Shown one piece after another: positions 7,949-16,990 of a stretch of DNA of 64,000 bases. The stretch is from NCBI GenBank assembly GCA_019635535.1, contig JAHBZH010000001.1, forward strand, positions 2,198,995 to 2,262,994. Direction: 5' to 3'. The stretch comes from Sphingomonas sp. GTDB lineage: Bacteria > Pseudomonadota > Alphaproteobacteria > Sphingomonadales > Sphingomonadaceae. The position numbers and the translations under genes are program-made. Every line of letters begins with the position of its first letter. The first letter of the stretch is position 1. The notes beneath the pieces were generated by a model. That model was given only the letters and a program-made list of their open reading frames with translations, had not been told where the DNA came from and did no database searches.

Positions 7949-8194
7949 ATGTTTGCGAAATTTCTCGCGCCGATGGCCGGCGCCGCGCTGATCGCAGCGC
8001 CGGCGGTGGCACAGTCCGCAGCGGCGCTTTCGGTGCAGCCAGCCGTAATCGAACGGGCCGCCGGCGCCGACGAGGGCAATGAACTTGCGGGCGGCGCCTG
8101 GATCGCACCCGTGCTGGCCGCCGCGATCGTGATCGGGGGCGTCCTGCTCGCGGCGGGCGTATTCGACGACGATGACGCGCCGGTCAGCCCGTAG
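7949..8194 (+). CDS. Small exported membrane protein, unknown function
   Basis: An 81-residue protein. Residues 1-21 form a signal peptide (MFAKFLAPMAGAALIAAPAVAQ). A single membrane segment at about 52-72 is followed by the acidic tail FDDDDAPVSP. The ribosome site GGAAAGGAAA lies just upstream. Similar short proteins with an acidic tail after one helix occur in sphingomonads, but I know of no function. Confidence 0.65.
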   Translation: MFAKFLAPMAGAALIAAPAVAQSAAALSVQPAVIERAAGADEGNELAGGAWIAPVLAAAIVIGGVLLAAGVFDDDDAPVSP

Positions 8195-8214
8195 ACGCGA
8201 GAAGGCGTCGGAGG

Positions 8215-8565
8215 TCAGGCGGCGGCGGATGCCGGGGCGGCCCTGACGCCCACCCATTCGCAGCGCACGAGGCTGATCGGATCGAGGAACATGCCGCCCA
8301 TCCGGGCGCCGATCTGCCAGCGCACCTGAGCATGGACCGGGCCGATGCCCGGAACGTCCAGCGCGACATAGCTGCCGATCCGAACCGGTTCCTTGCATTC
8401 GGCCATGAAGCCGAGCGTGGACACATCGCGGACCCTGATCTCGATATTGTACAGATTCTGCGGCTGCATGTGCGTCGCGCAATCGACCGCGAGACGCGGC
8501 GCACGGCGCATCTTGTAGTCGGAATCGTATCCGTCGGCCGGTTCGTCGTCGAAGCCGTTGTCCAT
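8215..8565 (-). CDS. PilZ domain protein
   Basis: A 116-residue protein, essentially a lone PilZ domain. Residues 20-24 read RRAPR, the RxxxR-type c-di-GMP-binding arginines, and DVSTLGFMAEC near 48-58 matches the (D/N)xSxxG motif. Lone PilZ proteins act as c-di-GMP receptors that bind partner proteins. The EAL phosphodiesterase at 11486-13798 is nearby but not in an operon with it. Function beyond c-di-GMP binding cannot be read from sequence. Confidence 0.8.
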   Translation of the reverse strand: MDNGFDDEPADGYDSDYKMRRAPRLAVDCATHMQPQNLYNIEIRVRDVSTLGFMAECKEPVRIGSYVALDVPGIGPVHAQVRWQIGARMGGMFLDPISLVRCEWVGVRAAPASAAA

Positions 8566-8685
8566 CTCGCAGATTTAGCCGTTCACAGATGAAGGAGGAG
8601 TAAAGGCGGGGCTGCAATTGCGCGGCGACCGGCTAAAAGAAGCCGGCCGGCGCGACCTGCCCGGAGCTGATGACGGCGAGAGCGG

Positions 8686-10152
8686 ATGCGGATTGCGGGA
8701 CGAAGGCTGTTGTTGGGGCTGGCTTGCCTGACGATGCTGGCGCCCGCTGCCTGCCGCCAGCCCGCGACAGGCCCGGTGGAGGTGAGTGCGATCGGCGCGC
8801 CGGCGCGCCTGCACAATCCCAATCTCGAGCCGCTCGATCCGCCTTCCGCCTTCCTGCTCGAAGCCGTGGCACAGGGGCTGGTCCGCTTCGACGCAAACGG
8901 CGAGATCGAGCCCGCGCTGGCGCAGAGCTGGATCGTCTCCGACGACGGCATGCGCTACACCTTCCGCATCCGCCGCACCCACTGGCCCAACGGCCGGCGA
9001 GTCACTGCCGAACAGGTCGCCGCGCGGCTGCGCGCCGCGATCAGCCGTGCCAGTCGCAACCCCTTCAAACCCGTGCTGGCGGCGATCGACGACATCATCG
9101 CGATGACCGACGAGGTGCTGGAGATCCAGCTCCATGGCGCGCGCCCCAATTTCCTCCAGCTCCTGGCGCAACCCGAATTGGCGATCATGCTGGGCGGGCA
9201 CGGTACCGGGCCCTATCGCGTCCTGCCCGGGGGCAACGCACCGGCGCGGCTGATGCCGATCCGCGATGAGGGCGAACCGGAAGACGGCGACGAGGAGGAG
9301 CAGCCCGCCATCCTGCTATGGGGCCAGCGCGCGGCGATCGCGGTGACGCGGTTCGCCGAGGGCGAAATCGAATTCGTCATCGGCGGCACGATCGGCGATC
9401 TCATGATCGCGCGCGCCGCCAGCCTGCCGCGCAATACGCTGATGTTCGATCGGCCGGCGGGACTGCTCGGCCTGGCCTTCGCCACGGCCGACGGGCCGCT
9501 CGCCGACGCACGGGTTCGCAGGGCGCTCGCGATGGCGATCGATCGCGAGGCGATCGCCGGCGCACTCGATGCGCAGGGTTTCGATCCGCGCCCCGCTTTG
9601 GTGCCGGGGGGAGTCACCGAGCTGCCCGAACCCACCGCGCCGGACTGGGCCGATTCGCCGATGCCGATGCGCCGCGAGCTGGCGGCACGGACCATCGCGG
9701 CGCTGAATTTGGCGACGCCCCCGATGATGCGCATCGCCATGCCCGACGCCCCCGGCTATCGCCTGCTCTTCGCCCATTTGCGGCGCGACTGGCGCCGGAT
9801 CGGAGTGGACGCGGTGCGCGTCGCGCCGGACGCCGCCGCCGATCTGAGGCTGGTCGACATGGTCGCACCGGCCAATCTGGGAGCCTGGTATCTGCGTCAA
9901 TTCTCCTGCGAAGCCGGCCCGGTCTGCGACCCGCGAGCCGACGAAGCGCTGGCCCGTGCCCGTGCCGCCGCAACGGCGGAGGAGCGGCGGGCGGCACTGG
10001 TCGAGGCCGATCGCGCGCTTGCCGCGATCACGCCCTATATCGCGCTCGGTTCGCCGGTGCGCTGGTCGCTGGTCTCCCGCCGGCTGACCGGCTTCCGCCC
10101 GAATCAGTTCGCGCGCCACCCCGCCAGCGAGCTGATCGCGGAGGAATTCTGA
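8686..10152 (+). CDS. ABC transporter substrate-binding protein, peptide type (SBP_bac_5)
   Basis: A 488-residue exported protein. The N-terminus is a signal peptide with a cysteine at residue 23 (LAPAAC), a lipobox-like but not canonical site. Family features include LAQSWIVSDDGMRYTFRIR near 83-100, HWPNGRRVTAEQVAARL, and VRRALAMAIDREAIAGAL near 275-292. Such proteins bind oligopeptides or related solutes for an ABC permease. No permease or ATPase genes are adjacent, so the partner is elsewhere or absent. The stop overlaps the start of the DUF4112 gene. Confidence 0.8.
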   Translation: MRIAGRRLLLGLACLTMLAPAACRQPATGPVEVSAIGAPARLHNPNLEPLDPPSAFLLEAVAQGLVRFDANGEIEPALAQSWIVSDDGMRYTFRIRRTHWPNGRRVTAEQVAARLRAAISRASRNPFKPVLAAIDDIIAMTDEVLEIQLHGARPNFLQLLAQPELAIMLGGHGTGPYRVLPGGNAPARLMPIRDEGEPEDGDEEEQPAILLWGQRAAIAVTRFAEGEIEFVIGGTIGDLMIARAASLPRNTLMFDRPAGLLGLAFATADGPLADARVRRALAMAIDREAIAGALDAQGFDPRPALVPGGVTELPEPTAPDWADSPMPMRRELAARTIAALNLATPPMMRIAMPDAPGYRLLFAHLRRDWRRIGVDAVRVAPDAAADLRLVDMVAPANLGAWYLRQFSCEAGPVCDPRADEALARARAAATAEERRAALVEADRALAAITPYIALGSPVRWSLVSRRLTGFRPNQFARHPASELIAEEF

Positions 10153-10592
10153 TGCCCCGGATCGACCGGGCCGAAATCGAGCGGATGGCGCGCGACCTCC
10201 CGGTGGGACGCGACCCCCATTCGGTGCGCCGCCGGATCGAGGCGATGGAGGCGCTGCTGGAGCGCGTCTTCGTCGTGCCGGGCATCAACCGGCCGGTCGG
10301 CCTGGACGCGATCGTCGGCCTGGTGCCGGTGATCGGCGATATCGTGACCGCCGCGATGGGCGCGTGGATCGTCTGGGAAGCACGCAATCTGGGCATGTCG
10401 AAATTCCACCTGGCGCGCATGACCGCCAATGTCGGCTTCGACGCGCTGATCGGTGCGGTGCCGATTGCCGGCGACCTGCTCGATTTCGTTTTCCGTTCCA
10501 ACAGCCGCAACGTGCGGATCGTCCGCCGCTGGCTGGACAAGCACCATCCGGCGACGCGGACGATCGACGGCGATGTGACACAGCACCGCTAA
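10152..10592 (+). CDS. DUF4112 family membrane protein
   Basis: A 146-residue protein whose ATG overlaps the upstream stop (TGATG). The DUF4112 pattern is present: GLDAIVGLVPVIGDIVTAAMGAWIV near residues 51-75 and a second half GFDALIGAVPIAGDLLDFVFRSNSRN near 95-120. These form two pairs of short hydrophobic segments with GLxPxxGD turns. The function is unknown. The end overlaps nadC convergently by four bases (CTAA), so both stops share bases. Confidence 0.85.
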   Translation: MPRIDRAEIERMARDLPVGRDPHSVRRRIEAMEALLERVFVVPGINRPVGLDAIVGLVPVIGDIVTAAMGAWIVWEARNLGMSKFHLARMTANVGFDALIGAVPIAGDLLDFVFRSNSRNVRIVRRWLDKHHPATRTIDGDVTQHR

Positions 10593-11434
10593 AGGGCGGC
10601 GAAGTCCAGTCCGATATCGGCGGCAGGCGCCGACTGGGTGATGCGGCCGACGGAAAGACAGGTGACGCCGGTTTCCGCTTTGGCGCGGATCGTTGCCAGA
10701 TCGATCCCGCCGCTCGCTTCGGTCGGCACCCGGCCGGCAACCAGCGCCACGGACTCGCGCAGCATCGCGGGGCCCATATTGTCGAGCAGCAGGTGCGTGG
10801 CCCCGGCGGACAAAGCGGGCGCGATCTGATCGATCCGGTCGACCTCGACGATGATCCGCGTCAGCCCCGCCGCGACGGCGCGGCGCACCGCTTCATCGAC
10901 CGATCCCGCCACCGCAACATGATTGTCCTTGATCATCGCCGCATCGTCGAGCCGCATCCGATGGTTCGTGGCGCCGCCCATCCGGGTCGCATATTTTTCC
11001 AGCACGCGCAGGCCCGGGATGGTCTTGCGGGTGTCGAGCAGGATCGCCCCGGTGCCGGCGATCGCATCGACATAGGCACGGGTCAGCGTCGCGATGCCGG
11101 ACAAATGCTGGACGGTGTTGAGCGCGGAGCGTTCGGCGGCGAGCATCGCGCGGGCATTGCCGGCAAGGCGCAGCAGGTCCGTTCCAGCCGGCACTGCATC
11201 GCCGTCCGTCGCCAGCCGTTCGATCTCCACTTGCGGGTCGAGGGTTCGGAAAAAGGCCTCGGCGACCGGCAGGCCGGCGACGACGATCGCCTCGCGGCTG
11301 TCCATCACGCCGGAGAAGCGCGCATCGGCCGGAATGACGGCGGCGGACGTGACATCGCCATGATCGCCCAGATCCTCGGCGAGCGTAGCGGCGACGAAGG
11401 CGCCCAAATCGAAGCGGTCGAGCGTGAAGGTCAT
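10589..11434 (-). CDS. nadC: Nicotinate-nucleotide pyrophosphorylase (carboxylating)
   Basis: A 281-residue cytoplasmic enzyme of de novo NAD synthesis. It converts quinolinate and PRPP to nicotinate mononucleotide, CO2 and pyrophosphate. Visible motifs: EDLGDHGDVTS near residue 20, ERSALNTVQHLSGIAT near 100, LDTRKTIPGLR near 132, KYATRMGGATNHR, and IKDNH near 168, with catalytic arginines, lysines and the ASGGI segment near 242. The length matches the family. No nadA or nadB lies in the window. Confidence 0.97.
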   Translation of the reverse strand: MTFTLDRFDLGAFVAATLAEDLGDHGDVTSAAVIPADARFSGVMDSREAIVVAGLPVAEAFFRTLDPQVEIERLATDGDAVPAGTDLLRLAGNARAMLAAERSALNTVQHLSGIATLTRAYVDAIAGTGAILLDTRKTIPGLRVLEKYATRMGGATNHRMRLDDAAMIKDNHVAVAGSVDEAVRRAVAAGLTRIIVEVDRIDQIAPALSAGATHLLLDNMGPAMLRESVALVAGRVPTEASGGIDLATIRAKAETGVTCLSVGRITQSAPAADIGLDFAAL

Positions 11435-11485
11435 GGCGCAGCCCTGCCACCGGGGCCGCGTTCGGACAAGCGGCGAAGGGCCGGC

Positions 11486-13798
11486 TCAGGCGGCCGCCGC
11501 CTGTTCCCTGGAGACGAAATCGAGCAATTCGGCCGCCGGCATCGGCTTGCCGACATGCCAGCCCTGCGCGGTGTCGCAGCCCATCCCTGCCAGCAAGGCG
11601 AGACATTCGGCATCCTCGATGCCCTCGGCCACCACTTTCAGCCCGAGCTCATGCGCCATGGCGATGGTCGAGCGGACCATGATCGCGTTGCGCTGGTCCT
11701 CCACCAATGTGCGCACGAAGCTCATGTCGATCTTGAGCTCGCTCGCGGGGAGCTTCTGCAAATAGCCCAGCGAAGACTGGCCGGTGCCGTAATCGTCGAT
11801 CGAGATATTGACGCCGAGCGCGCGCCAGCGCTCCAGCGCGGCAATCGCTTGTTCCGGCTGGTTCATCGCCGCGGTTTCGGTGACTTCGATCGTGATCGCG
11901 CCCGGCGAAATCGGGGCGTCGGCGATCAGACCCGCCAATTCGGCCACGAAGGCCTCGTCGAGCAGCAGGGCGGCCGAGACGTTAACCGCGACGCCGAGCG
12001 GCCGGCCGGCCCGATGCCAGACCGCTGCATCGCGCAGCGCGCCGGTGAAGACATAGCGGGTCAGCGCGCCGATCCGGCCATGATCCTCGACCAGCGGAAT
12101 GAAGGCGTCGGGCGGAATCCGGCCGCGTTCGGCATGATCCCAGCGCACCAGCGCTTCCACCGCCACGATCCGGCCCGTGCGCAGGTCCAGCTTGGGCTGA
12201 TAGGCGTTCCAGACATGGCCGGCCGCCATCGCGGCGTCGAGCTCGCCGAGCAGCGAGAGGTGCCAATCCGTCTCCTCGCTCTTTCCTTCCGAGAAGCGCG
12301 CCCAGCGCGCACTCTCACGAGCGGCCCGGCCCGCCGCCAAAGCGGCATTGGCGATCTGTTGTCGCATGCCCTCCGGCGCGGGATCGGCAATACCGAAACT
12401 GAGCGTCACATCTACGAGACGCCCGCAATCGACCGGCGCCCGCATCAGTGCGGCCAGTGCATCCAGCCGGCCGGGCAAGCTTGCCGCACCGTCCGCCGGC
12501 TCGGCCCAGCCCAGGCTGGCTTCATCCAGGCGATGAATGACACGGCCCTCGAAACCGAGCCGGTCGGCGACGCGCAACAGCAAGGTGGCCGTTGCGGCAG
12601 GCCCGAGCCCGGCCGCGATCGCATCGAACCGCTCGATCCGCGCGAACACCACGGGCGCGATACCGACCTCCGCCTCGAGCGCGGCGCGATTGGGCAGGCC
12701 CGTGGCGCGATCCGTCAGCGCGCGACGATGATATTGCCCCGCGCCGTGGAAACCAAGGGCAAGCAGCCCAGCGCTCGCCAGAGCCAGCAGGCCCGGCGCG
12801 ATCGCGAAAGAAGCGGCGAACCATTGCTCGGCGGCGAGCGGCAACGCCAGAATGGCGATCGCGCCTCCGGCGAAACCCGTCATGCGCACCGCCCGACGCC
12901 CTGGTCGGATCGTGACCGCAAGGAGCGTTATGGCCAATGCCAGCGCCCAGCCGCCGGCCCATTCGCGCGGCCCCGGGCCCGCGATCAGGGTTTCAGCCGC
13001 CAGCGCCTGGATGACGACCCCGGGAATCACGCCATGCCTGGGAACCGCATAGCGATCGCCCATTTCGATTGCGGTCGCGCCCACCAGGATGCGCTTTCCG
13101 GCCAACGCCGCCGCCGGAACGCGGCCTTCGACGACATCGATGAAGCTGTGGCGGGGAATCGTTTCGGGCCGGATCGATGTATCGATACGGAAGACCTGGC
13201 CGATTTCGGCGCTGCTTTCAGCAAGCAGCGCCGCCAGTGCGGGACGCGGGGCGCCGTCGATCGCCAGACCGGTCAGCATCGTGCGCACCTGCCCGTCGCG
13301 ATCGGCGATAATGTTGACCGATGCGGTAAAGGCATTGCTCCGCAACGGCTCTATCGGCATGTTCTCGACGATCTCGGCGCTGCCGGCACCGGCATGCTGG
13401 CGCAGACTGGCGAGAATGACGCTGCCCCCCGCCCGATCGAGCGCGGCGGCGAACGCGGCATCGTCGGCCGGATTGGAGCGGGCGGAAAAATCGACGTCAA
13501 AGGCGATAGATCGGGCGCCCGCTTCGTGCAGGCGATCGACCAGCCGGGCATGATTACGCCGCGGCCAGGGCCATTGCGAGATCGCCTGCAGGCTCCGTGA
13601 ATCGATTTCGACGACATGCACCTCGCCGCTGGCGGGATGTGCGCGCACCGCATCGCGCGCATCGCGCAGCATGCGATCGACTCCCACGCTGCCCTCGCTG
13701 GACAAGGCGGCAAGCCCCATCAGCGCCGACAAAGCGAAGACAATCGCATGCCGGCGCTGAAGCAACCGCGCGAGCAACCTGAGATCGAGCCGTGCCAT
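11486..13798 (-). CDS. CHASE2-EAL protein, c-di-GMP phosphodiesterase
   Basis: A 770-residue membrane signalling protein. After one N-terminal helix comes an extracytoplasmic CHASE2 domain (about 30-255, with VVEIDSRSLQAISQWPWPRR and FDVDFS), then three membrane helices (about 265-345). A GGDEF-like domain follows (about 355-500, GLPNRAALE) whose GGDEF site is replaced by RLDEASLG, so it is probably not a cyclase. The C-terminal EAL domain (about 520-765) keeps EALVRW, VNVSA, IEVTETA, DDYGTG, LKIDMSF and VAEGIE, so it looks like an active phosphodiesterase. I take ATG 13798; a TTG lies four codons upstream. It sits with the FecR and TpsB genes, a known CHASE2-FecR association. Confidence 0.88.
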   Translation of the reverse strand: MARLDLRLLARLLQRRHAIVFALSALMGLAALSSEGSVGVDRMLRDARDAVRAHPASGEVHVVEIDSRSLQAISQWPWPRRNHARLVDRLHEAGARSIAFDVDFSARSNPADDAAFAAALDRAGGSVILASLRQHAGAGSAEIVENMPIEPLRSNAFTASVNIIADRDGQVRTMLTGLAIDGAPRPALAALLAESSAEIGQVFRIDTSIRPETIPRHSFIDVVEGRVPAAALAGKRILVGATAIEMGDRYAVPRHGVIPGVVIQALAAETLIAGPGPREWAGGWALALAITLLAVTIRPGRRAVRMTGFAGGAIAILALPLAAEQWFAASFAIAPGLLALASAGLLALGFHGAGQYHRRALTDRATGLPNRAALEAEVGIAPVVFARIERFDAIAAGLGPAATATLLLRVADRLGFEGRVIHRLDEASLGWAEPADGAASLPGRLDALAALMRAPVDCGRLVDVTLSFGIADPAPEGMRQQIANAALAAGRAARESARWARFSEGKSEETDWHLSLLGELDAAMAAGHVWNAYQPKLDLRTGRIVAVEALVRWDHAERGRIPPDAFIPLVEDHGRIGALTRYVFTGALRDAAVWHRAGRPLGVAVNVSAALLLDEAFVAELAGLIADAPISPGAITIEVTETAAMNQPEQAIAALERWRALGVNISIDDYGTGQSSLGYLQKLPASELKIDMSFVRTLVEDQRNAIMVRSTIAMAHELGLKVVAEGIEDAECLALLAGMGCDTAQGWHVGKPMPAAELLDFVSREQAAAA

Positions 13799-13845
13799 GA
13801 CGGAGGCCAAACCTCAGAACGTCTGACCGGGCACGGCGACGGCCG

Positions 13846-15153
13846 TCATCGCCGACACAGCAAAGGCAGACAGAGCGGCGGATTCGGATTCGACTCTTCT
13901 TCGTCATTGCTTCCGCCAAGACCCGGCAGATTGATATCGAGGCAGAGCAGGTCTCCAGGCAAGCAGACCCCGACGTCACTGTCATCGCCGCCGGCGTCTT
14001 CGCCTATTCCGATACAGACGAGGTCGCCGGGCAAACAGATACCGATTCCGCCGTCATCGTCATCGGGAGGCGTGCCCGCATCGTCATCCGGCGGCGTGCC
14101 CGCATCGTCATCCGGCGGGGTACCGGCATCGTCGTCCGGCGGCGTGCCCACGTCGTCGTCCGGCGGCGTGCCCGCATCATCGTCCGGCGGGGTACCGGCA
14201 TCATCGTCCGGCGGCGTGCCCGCGTCGTCGTCCGGCGGCGTGCCCGCATCATCGTCCGGCGGGGTACCGGCATCATCGTCCGGCGGCGTGCCCGCGTCGT
14301 CGTCCGGCGGCGTGCCCGCATCATCGTCCGGCGGCGTGCCCGCCACATCGTCATCGGCAGGAGCCGGCGCTGGCGGGTTCACCACCAGCCGGGACTGATC
14401 GGCGATATCGGCAAGGGCCAGCTCGATACCGATCCGTCCGTCGATCAGCCCGCCGGTCGCTTCGGCAAGCAGGACCACGTCCTCGCTGACCGGCGCGACG
14501 ATTTCAATCGTCGAGGCGGCGGGTCCGACATAGGCCGCCGGCTGCGGCGCTGGGACCGTGACCGCGCCCGCGCCGTCGGAACGGATCGAGCGGCTGGTCT
14601 CACCCTCGATGTTGAGCTGCATCAGGTCGCTGGCCGACACGCTGACGATCATGCCGGGCCGGATCAGCTCCGCCGCGCCGCCGTCGATCGTCGAAACCTC
14701 GACCACACCCTCGGTCACCTGCACCGAGCCGCCGGCCTCGCCGATCGTGACGGTGAAGACCGTACCTTTCACCACGGCGGCGAGATAGGGGGTCTGGACG
14801 CCGAAATGCGGCGTCGCGCGCCGCTCGATCCGGAACAGGGCCGTGCCCCAATCGGTCAGCATCTGAACGATGCCGCCGCGCTGCTCGGCCGCTTCGGGAA
14901 GGCGGAGCCGGCTGGCGGGAGACACCACGATATATTCCTGCCCGCGTGCGATGACGGCCCGCCCATTGGCGGCGGTCGCGATGGTCGATCCCGATGAAAG
15001 CAACGCGCCGCGCGTCGCCACACGGCTTTGGCCGCCTTGCGTGATTCTGACGTCACCGCTGACTTCCGTGACCCGCCATTCCGGCGCCTGCGCTGCGGCC
15101 GCGCCGCTGATCGCCATCAACAAGGGAGCAAGCCCCAGGATCGCCTTGCGCAT
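13846..15153 (-). CDS. FecR-domain exported protein with GTPPDDD repeat tail
   Basis: A 435-residue protein. Signal peptide at residues 1-22 (ending AAAAQ), then a FecR-type domain (about 25-170): VTEVSGDVRI, GSTIATAANGRAVI, VQTPYLAAVVKGTVFTV, VTEGVVEV. About 80 residues of linker precede twelve copies of AGTPPDDD, then three cysteine-pair motifs: CLPGDLVC, CLPGDLLC and CLPLLC at the end. FecR domains act as periplasmic sensors in other contexts; stand-alone versions next to CHASE2 proteins are known, with unclear role. The acidic repeats could bind calcium, which is inference. The CHASE2-EAL gene follows after 47 bases. Confidence 0.8.
   Translation of the reverse strand: MRKAILGLAPLLMAISGAAAAQAPEWRVTEVSGDVRITQGGQSRVATRGALLSSGSTIATAANGRAVIARGQEYIVVSPASRLRLPEAAEQRGGIVQMLTDWGTALFRIERRATPHFGVQTPYLAAVVKGTVFTVTIGEAGGSVQVTEGVVEVSTIDGGAAELIRPGMIVSVSASDLMQLNIEGETSRSIRSDGAGAVTVPAPQPAAYVGPAASTIEIVAPVSEDVVLLAEATGGLIDGRIGIELALADIADQSRLVVNPPAPAPADDDVAGTPPDDDAGTPPDDDAGTPPDDDAGTPPDDDAGTPPDDDAGTPPDDDAGTPPDDDAGTPPDDDVGTPPDDDAGTPPDDDAGTPPDDDAGTPPDDDDGGIGICLPGDLVCIGIGEDAGGDDSDVGVCLPGDLLCLDINLPGLGGSNDEEESNPNPPLCLPLLCRR
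14071..14334. repeat. Tandem 24-bp repeat with 72-bp higher-order period
   Basis: Eleven full 24-bp units plus partial flanking units, each encoding AGTPPDDD on the minus strand. Units alternate between CGTGCC and GGTACC forms so that a three-unit 72-bp block recurs; the blocks at about 14167-14238 and 14239-14310 are identical. This points to recent in-frame duplication. Confidence 0.9.
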
Positions 15154-15318
15154 GATGTCGTCCTTCTTCCCCACGGCGCGCCCGCCGGTCTCCGCGGCGG
15201 ATCGAACCAAAGTGACGCCATAGGGTCAGCGACTTGCGCAGGGGTGAAAGGCGAAGGTTAATCGCGGGATAAGGGCTTCAAGGGAAAATTTACCGGGCTG
15301 TCCGTAAAGACCGGGGCA

Positions 15319-16986
15319 ATGGTCTTCCGGTCGGTCTTGCGTTCTCGCCCTGTGCGGATGGCGATGCTTGCGGCGTTTTTCGCGGCGGTTTCGCCTTGCG
15401 CAGCGCAGGCCCAGCCCGAGCTGGACCGCTCCGATCCCGGCGTCATCACCGAAGAGATCGGCGCCGACGATCCCGCGCGCCCCGCGCCTCAAGCGCCGGA
15501 GCTGACCACCCCCGAGGATGACGTCACGACGCCGGAATCGACGTTCGTGGTCGGCGCGGTCCGGGTCGAGGGCGCGACGATCTTGCCGCTGGCGGCCTTC
15601 GCGCCGGCGATCGAGCCCTATCTCGGCCGTTCGCTCGGCCCGCAGGAGCTGCGCGCGCTTGCCCGTGCGGTCGCCGAAGTGGCGCGCGGCGCGGGCTATG
15701 GCCTCGCGACGGCCTGGATCCCCCGGCAAAGCGTCCAGAACGGCATCCTACGGGTGCGAATCGACGAAGGGCGGATCGACGCGATCGACGCGCGCGGCCC
15801 AGGCGGCCCGACCGTCGCACGCGTCTTGCAGCCCCTCGCCGACGGCCAACCGGTGCGCACCGCGGCGCTGGAGCGGCGCTTGCTGCTCGCCGGCGGTCAG
15901 CCAGGCGTCACCGTCGGACGGGCGCGGCTGGTCCGCCAAGGCGGGCGCAACATCCTGCGCATCGAGACGCGCTATGATCGTGTGCGCGTGCGGGCCACGC
16001 TCGACAATTGGGGCACATCGGCGATCGGGCCGCTGAAGGCGCGCGTCGTCGCCGACCTTCACGGCCAGATCGTGCGCGGCGACCGGCTGACCCTCGGCGG
16101 GATCGTCACGCCGCTCCAGCCGCGCGAGTTCCAGTTGCTGCAGGCCGGCTATGCGCTGCCGCTGGGCGCGGCGACGGAGCTGTCGGCGACCGGCTATCTC
16201 TCCCGATCCAATGCCGGCGGCGCGGCCCGCGCGCTGGAACTGGACGGCGATGCGGCTGAGGCGCAGCTTTCGCTCTCCCATATTGTGCTGCGCAGCCGCA
16301 CCGCCAATCTGTGGGTCTATCTCAACCTCGCCCATCGCGAGAGCGGGCTGGATCGCCGGGGTGCGCGCATCCGCAACGACACGTTGACCACGGCTTCTTT
16401 CTCCACCTTTGGCGCATCCCGGCTGGGCGGCGGAACGCTGCGCGTGCGCCTTTCGCTGGTCCAGGGCCTGAACCTGCTGGATGCGACCATCGGCGGCGAT
16501 CCCCTCGCCTCGCGGCGCGACGGCAGCGGCGTCTTCACCAAGGCGGCCTTCTGGGCCGATTACACCCGCGTGCTGGGCGACGGTTTCAGCGTCCAGCTCA
16601 GCGGCCAGGGCCAGCTCGCCTCTCGGCCCCTGCTCGCCAGCGAGGAGGTGGGCCTGGGCGGCCGCGCCTTCCTGCGCGGCTACGACTATCGCGAATTTTC
16701 CGGCGACGAGGGCGCGGCCGGAGCGATCGAACTGCGCTACGATCTTCCGCTCACGACCTCCGTCATCCGCCGTGCCCAGCTTTACGCCTATGCCGATGGC
16801 GGGCGTGTGACCAATTTGCGCGGTGGCTTCGGCAGCGGCTCGCTGGTCTCGGCCGGCGGCGGCGTGCGGCTCAGCCTGCCCCGCCGCATCGATGCGGGGC
16901 TGGAGCTGGGCGTGCCGCTCAGCGACGGCTTCGACGGCACGCGGCCGGACCCGCGCCTCTCCTTCACGCTGGCCGCGCGCTTCTGA
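15319..16986 (+). CDS. TpsB-type outer membrane transporter (ShlB/FhaC/HecB family)
   Basis: A 555-residue protein. Signal peptide (to about residue 32, CAAQAQ), an acidic linker, then a POTRA region (FVVGAVRVEGATILPLAAF near 75-95; GYGLATAWIPRQSVQNGILRVRIDEGRID fragments near 125-155). A 16-strand-type barrel follows, with the family motif GRAFLRGYDYREFSGDEG near 452-469, and the protein ends in ARF. Such proteins export a TpsA partner across the outer membrane (type Vb). No TpsA gene is visible. It is divergent from the FecR-CHASE2 pair with a 165-base gap. ATG at 15358 is an alternative start. Confidence 0.85.
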   Translation: MVFRSVLRSRPVRMAMLAAFFAAVSPCAAQAQPELDRSDPGVITEEIGADDPARPAPQAPELTTPEDDVTTPESTFVVGAVRVEGATILPLAAFAPAIEPYLGRSLGPQELRALARAVAEVARGAGYGLATAWIPRQSVQNGILRVRIDEGRIDAIDARGPGGPTVARVLQPLADGQPVRTAALERRLLLAGGQPGVTVGRARLVRQGGRNILRIETRYDRVRVRATLDNWGTSAIGPLKARVVADLHGQIVRGDRLTLGGIVTPLQPREFQLLQAGYALPLGAATELSATGYLSRSNAGGAARALELDGDAAEAQLSLSHIVLRSRTANLWVYLNLAHRESGLDRRGARIRNDTLTTASFSTFGASRLGGGTLRVRLSLVQGLNLLDATIGGDPLASRRDGSGVFTKAAFWADYTRVLGDGFSVQLSGQGQLASRPLLASEEVGLGGRAFLRGYDYREFSGDEGAAGAIELRYDLPLTTSVIRRAQLYAYADGGRVTNLRGGFGSGSLVSAGGGVRLSLPRRIDAGLELGVPLSDGFDGTRPDPRLSFTLAARF

Positions 16987-16990
16987 TCTC

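Noticed and set aside
10364..13600. Long plus-strand open frame opposite nadC and the CHASE2-EAL gene
   Set aside because: It spans two well-supported minus-strand genes and resembles no protein.
14004..14400. Regular 24-bp repeat considered as a CRISPR array
   Set aside because: Units are contiguous with no spacers, in frame, and encode AGTPPDDD in the FecR protein.
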